Source: Kosakonia cowanii JCM 10956 = DSM 18146 (lineage in GTDB: Bacteria > Pseudomonadota > Gammaproteobacteria > Enterobacterales > Enterobacteriaceae). From it: a stretch of DNA of 64,000 nt. Location: NCBI RefSeq assembly GCF_001975225.1, contig NZ_CP019445.1:434001-498000 (forward strand). The letters are read 5' to 3'. The translations under genes and the position numbers were made by a program. Of this stretch, positions 62,311 to 64,000 are shown in pieces; within the stretch, counting starts at the first letter, position 1, and every line of letters starts with the position of its first letter. The notes beneath the pieces were generated by a model. The model did not search any database, had not been told where the DNA came from, and worked only from the letters and a program-made list of their open reading frames with translations.

Positions 62311-63693
62311 TTATAAGTCGTCAAAGACGCTTAGCGCATCGGCGAGCTTCTTCACGCCAAAGATCTGCATGCCTTCCGGCGCCTTTTTCGGCACGTTTGC
62401 CGCCGGAACAATCGCCCGGCGAAAACCGTGCTTCGCCGCCTCCGAGATACGCTCCTGGCCGCTTGGCACCGGGCGGATCTCACCGGCCAGCCCGACTTCG
62501 CCGAACACCACCAAATCCTGCGGCAGCGGGCGATCGCGCAGGCTGGAGACCATCGCCAGCAGCAGCGCTAAGTCGGCGCTGGTTTCCGTCACTTTCACCC
62601 CGCCGACCACATTGACAAACACATCCTGGTCCGACATCTGCAAACCGCCGTGGCGGTGCAGGACTGCCAGTAAAATCGCCAGCCGGTTCTGCTCAAGCCC
62701 TACCGCCACGCGGCGCGGGTTCGACATCATGGAGTGATCGACCAGTGCCTGGATCTCCACCAGCAGCGGGCGCGTTCCTTCCCAGACCACCATCACCGAA
62801 CTGCCGGAGGTCACTTCATCCCCACGGCTAAGGAAGATGGCCGACGGGTTGCTCACTTCGCGCAGCCCCTGCTCGGTCATGGCGAAAACGCCCAGTTCAT
62901 TCACCGCGCCGAAGCGGTTCTTATGGCTGCGCAGCGTGCGGAAGCGGGAGTCGGCATCGCCGTCGAGCAGTACCGAACAGTCAATACAGTGCTCCAGCAC
63001 TTTCGGCCCCGCCAGCGAACCATCTTTCGTCACGTGGCCGACCATCACAATCGCCACGTCGCGGGTTTTGGCAAAGCGGGTGAGATACGCCGCGGTTTCG
63101 CGCACCTGCGCGACGCTGCCGGGCGAGGACTGGATATCCGCCATATGCATCACCTGGATGGAGTCGATCACCATCAGGCGCGGCTTCTCCTCTTCAGCAA
63201 TCATGCAGATCTGCTCAATGCTGGTCTCGGAGAGCATATTCAGGTTAGTGGTCGGCAGCCCTAAACGGTGGGCACGCATCGCCACCTGCTGCAATGACTC
63301 TTCGCCGGTGACATAAAGGGTTTTCATCTGCTCGGCGAGCTTGCAGAGCGTCTGTAACAGCAGCGTCGATTTCCCCGCGCCAGGGTTACCGCCAATCAGA
63401 ATGGCGCTGCCGGGCACCACGCCGCCGCCGAGGACGCGGTCAAACTCTTTAAAACCGGTGGAGAAACGCGGCAGCGCTTCGAGGCTGATGTCGGAGAGCT
63501 TTTGCACCTTCGACACGCCTGCGCTGCCCGCATAGCCGGAGAGGCGCTCGTTGCGCGCAACGGTTGGCGAAGCGGCCACGCGCACTTCGGTAATGGTGTT
63601 CCAGGCGTGACAGGCGCTGCATTGCCCCTGCCAGCGCGGATAATCAGCGCCGCACTCATTACAGACAAACGCACGTTTTGGAGCTTTCGCCAC
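62311..63693 (-). CDS. radA: DNA repair protein RadA (Sms)
   Basis: RadA is a RecA-related ATPase that promotes branch migration in recombinational repair. The start is GTG at 63693 (VAKAPKRAFVCNECG), five bases after AGAGG, giving 460 residues as in E. coli. The N-terminal zinc finger (CNECG ... CSAC), Walker A (GGNPGAGKSTLL), the RadA-specific KNRFG motif and a C-terminal Lon-like domain are present. serB ends eight bases upstream on the same strand. Confidence 0.97.
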   Translation of the reverse strand: MAKAPKRAFVCNECGADYPRWQGQCSACHAWNTITEVRVAASPTVARNERLSGYAGSAGVSKVQKLSDISLEALPRFSTGFKEFDRVLGGGVVPGSAILIGGNPGAGKSTLLLQTLCKLAEQMKTLYVTGEESLQQVAMRAHRLGLPTTNLNMLSETSIEQICMIAEEEKPRLMVIDSIQVMHMADIQSSPGSVAQVRETAAYLTRFAKTRDVAIVMVGHVTKDGSLAGPKVLEHCIDCSVLLDGDADSRFRTLRSHKNRFGAVNELGVFAMTEQGLREVSNPSAIFLSRGDEVTSGSSVMVVWEGTRPLLVEIQALVDHSMMSNPRRVAVGLEQNRLAILLAVLHRHGGLQMSDQDVFVNVVGGVKVTETSADLALLLAMVSSLRDRPLPQDLVVFGEVGLAGEIRPVPSGQERISEAAKHGFRRAIVPAANVPKKAPEGMQIFGVKKLADALSVFDDL

Positions 63694-63701
63694 ATTCACC
63701 T

Positions 63702-64000
63702 CTACTTCTTATTAATACTGCCGGAAAGGATACAAAATACGCCCATCAGGTCGGCGTGACGAATGGTCACTTCCGCCTTCTCATTCACGGTCGGTTTGGC
63801 GTGAAACGCGATGCCAAGGCCAGCAGATTTGATCATCGGAAGATCGTTGGCGCCATCGCCAATCGCCACGGTCTGATCCGCGGCGATCTCATACTCTTCC
63901 GCCAGCAGCTTCAGCGTTTTCGCTTTGTACTGCGCATCGACGATATCGCCCAGCACCTGGCCGGTAAATTTACCGTCGACGATCTCCAGCTGATTCGCCA
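63702..64000 (-). CDS. serB: Phosphoserine phosphatase SerB (C-terminal part, 5' end off window)
   Basis: SerB is the last enzyme of serine synthesis. Only the last 98 or so residues are in the window. They hold the HAD-family motif IV GDGANDLPMIK and the end GVFCILSGSINKK, aligning with the C-terminus of E. coli SerB. The frame is open to the window edge, so no start is given. It leads the serB-radA-nadR operon. Confidence 0.95.
   Translation of the reverse strand, partial: ANQLEIVDGKFTGQVLGDIVDAQYKAKTLKLLAEEYEIAADQTVAIGDGANDLPMIKSAGLGIAFHAKPTVNEKAEVTIRHADLMGVFCILSGSINKK

Overview
The window is a stretch of enterobacterial chromosome. Nearly every gene is a close match, in sequence, length and order, to the Escherichia coli block that runs across the 0/100-minute point: serB-radA-nadR, ettA, slt, trpR, yjjX, gpmB, rob, creABCD, arcA, yjjY, yjtD, thrLABC, yaaA, yaaJ, talB, mog, dnaKJ, nhaAR, rpsT, ribF-ileS-lspA-fkpB-ispH, rihC, dapB, carAB, kefFC, folA, and lptD-surA-pdxA-rsmA-apaGH, djlA, rluA, rapA. 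It is given here in the reverse orientation. High GC coding sequence, enterobacterial REP/BIME repeats and strong conservation of operators point to a member of Enterobacteriaceae near Enterobacter/Kosakonia/Klebsiella rather than E. coli itself. I cannot fix the genus from this window. Both ends cut genes: rapA lacks its first 13 or so codons and serB is only a C-terminal piece.

Layout. 1-14412: rapA, rluA, djlA, the six-gene outer-membrane/B6/rRNA/Ap4A operon lptD to apaH, folA, and the glutathione-gated K+ efflux pair kefFC. 14413-15003: a small YgdI/YgdR-type lipoprotein gene and a two-unit REP element where E. coli K-12 carries the cai/fix carnitine cluster. 15004-28611: carAB with its control region (RutR-like, PurR-like and paired ARG boxes), dapB, an added AlaX-type tRNA-editing gene, rihC, and the ribF-ileS-lspA-fkpB-ispH operon with a REP unit inside it. 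28612-34627: rpsT, nhaAR, and the heat-shock operon dnaKJ with two sigma-32 promoters. 34628-38200 is the most accessory-looking part: satP, a secreted-protein gene broken by an in-frame TAA, and an MHS-family transporter. 38201-48208: mog, talB, yaaJ, yaaA, thrLABC with its attenuator, and yjtD. 48209-58534: arcA with an upstream FNR-like site and the small gene yjjY, creABCD with a cre tag, rob, gpmB, yjjX, trpR with its operator, and slt. 58535-64000: ettA, an added LuxR-type regulator, and serB-radA-nadR.

Most genes are housekeeping: pyrimidine/arginine precursor, lysine and threonine synthesis, NAD and FAD supply, envelope assembly, translation, protein folding and redox signalling. I find no prophage, insertion sequence, CRISPR array, toxin-antitoxin pair, rRNA or tRNA gene, and no gene set that looks like an undescribed multi-gene system. 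The points most worth a second look are the interrupted secreted protein, the lone LuxR-type gene running into nadR, a Pro-to-Gly change in the IleS editing motif, the conserved yjjY reading frame opposite the arcA leader, and the extended trpR operator palindrome.
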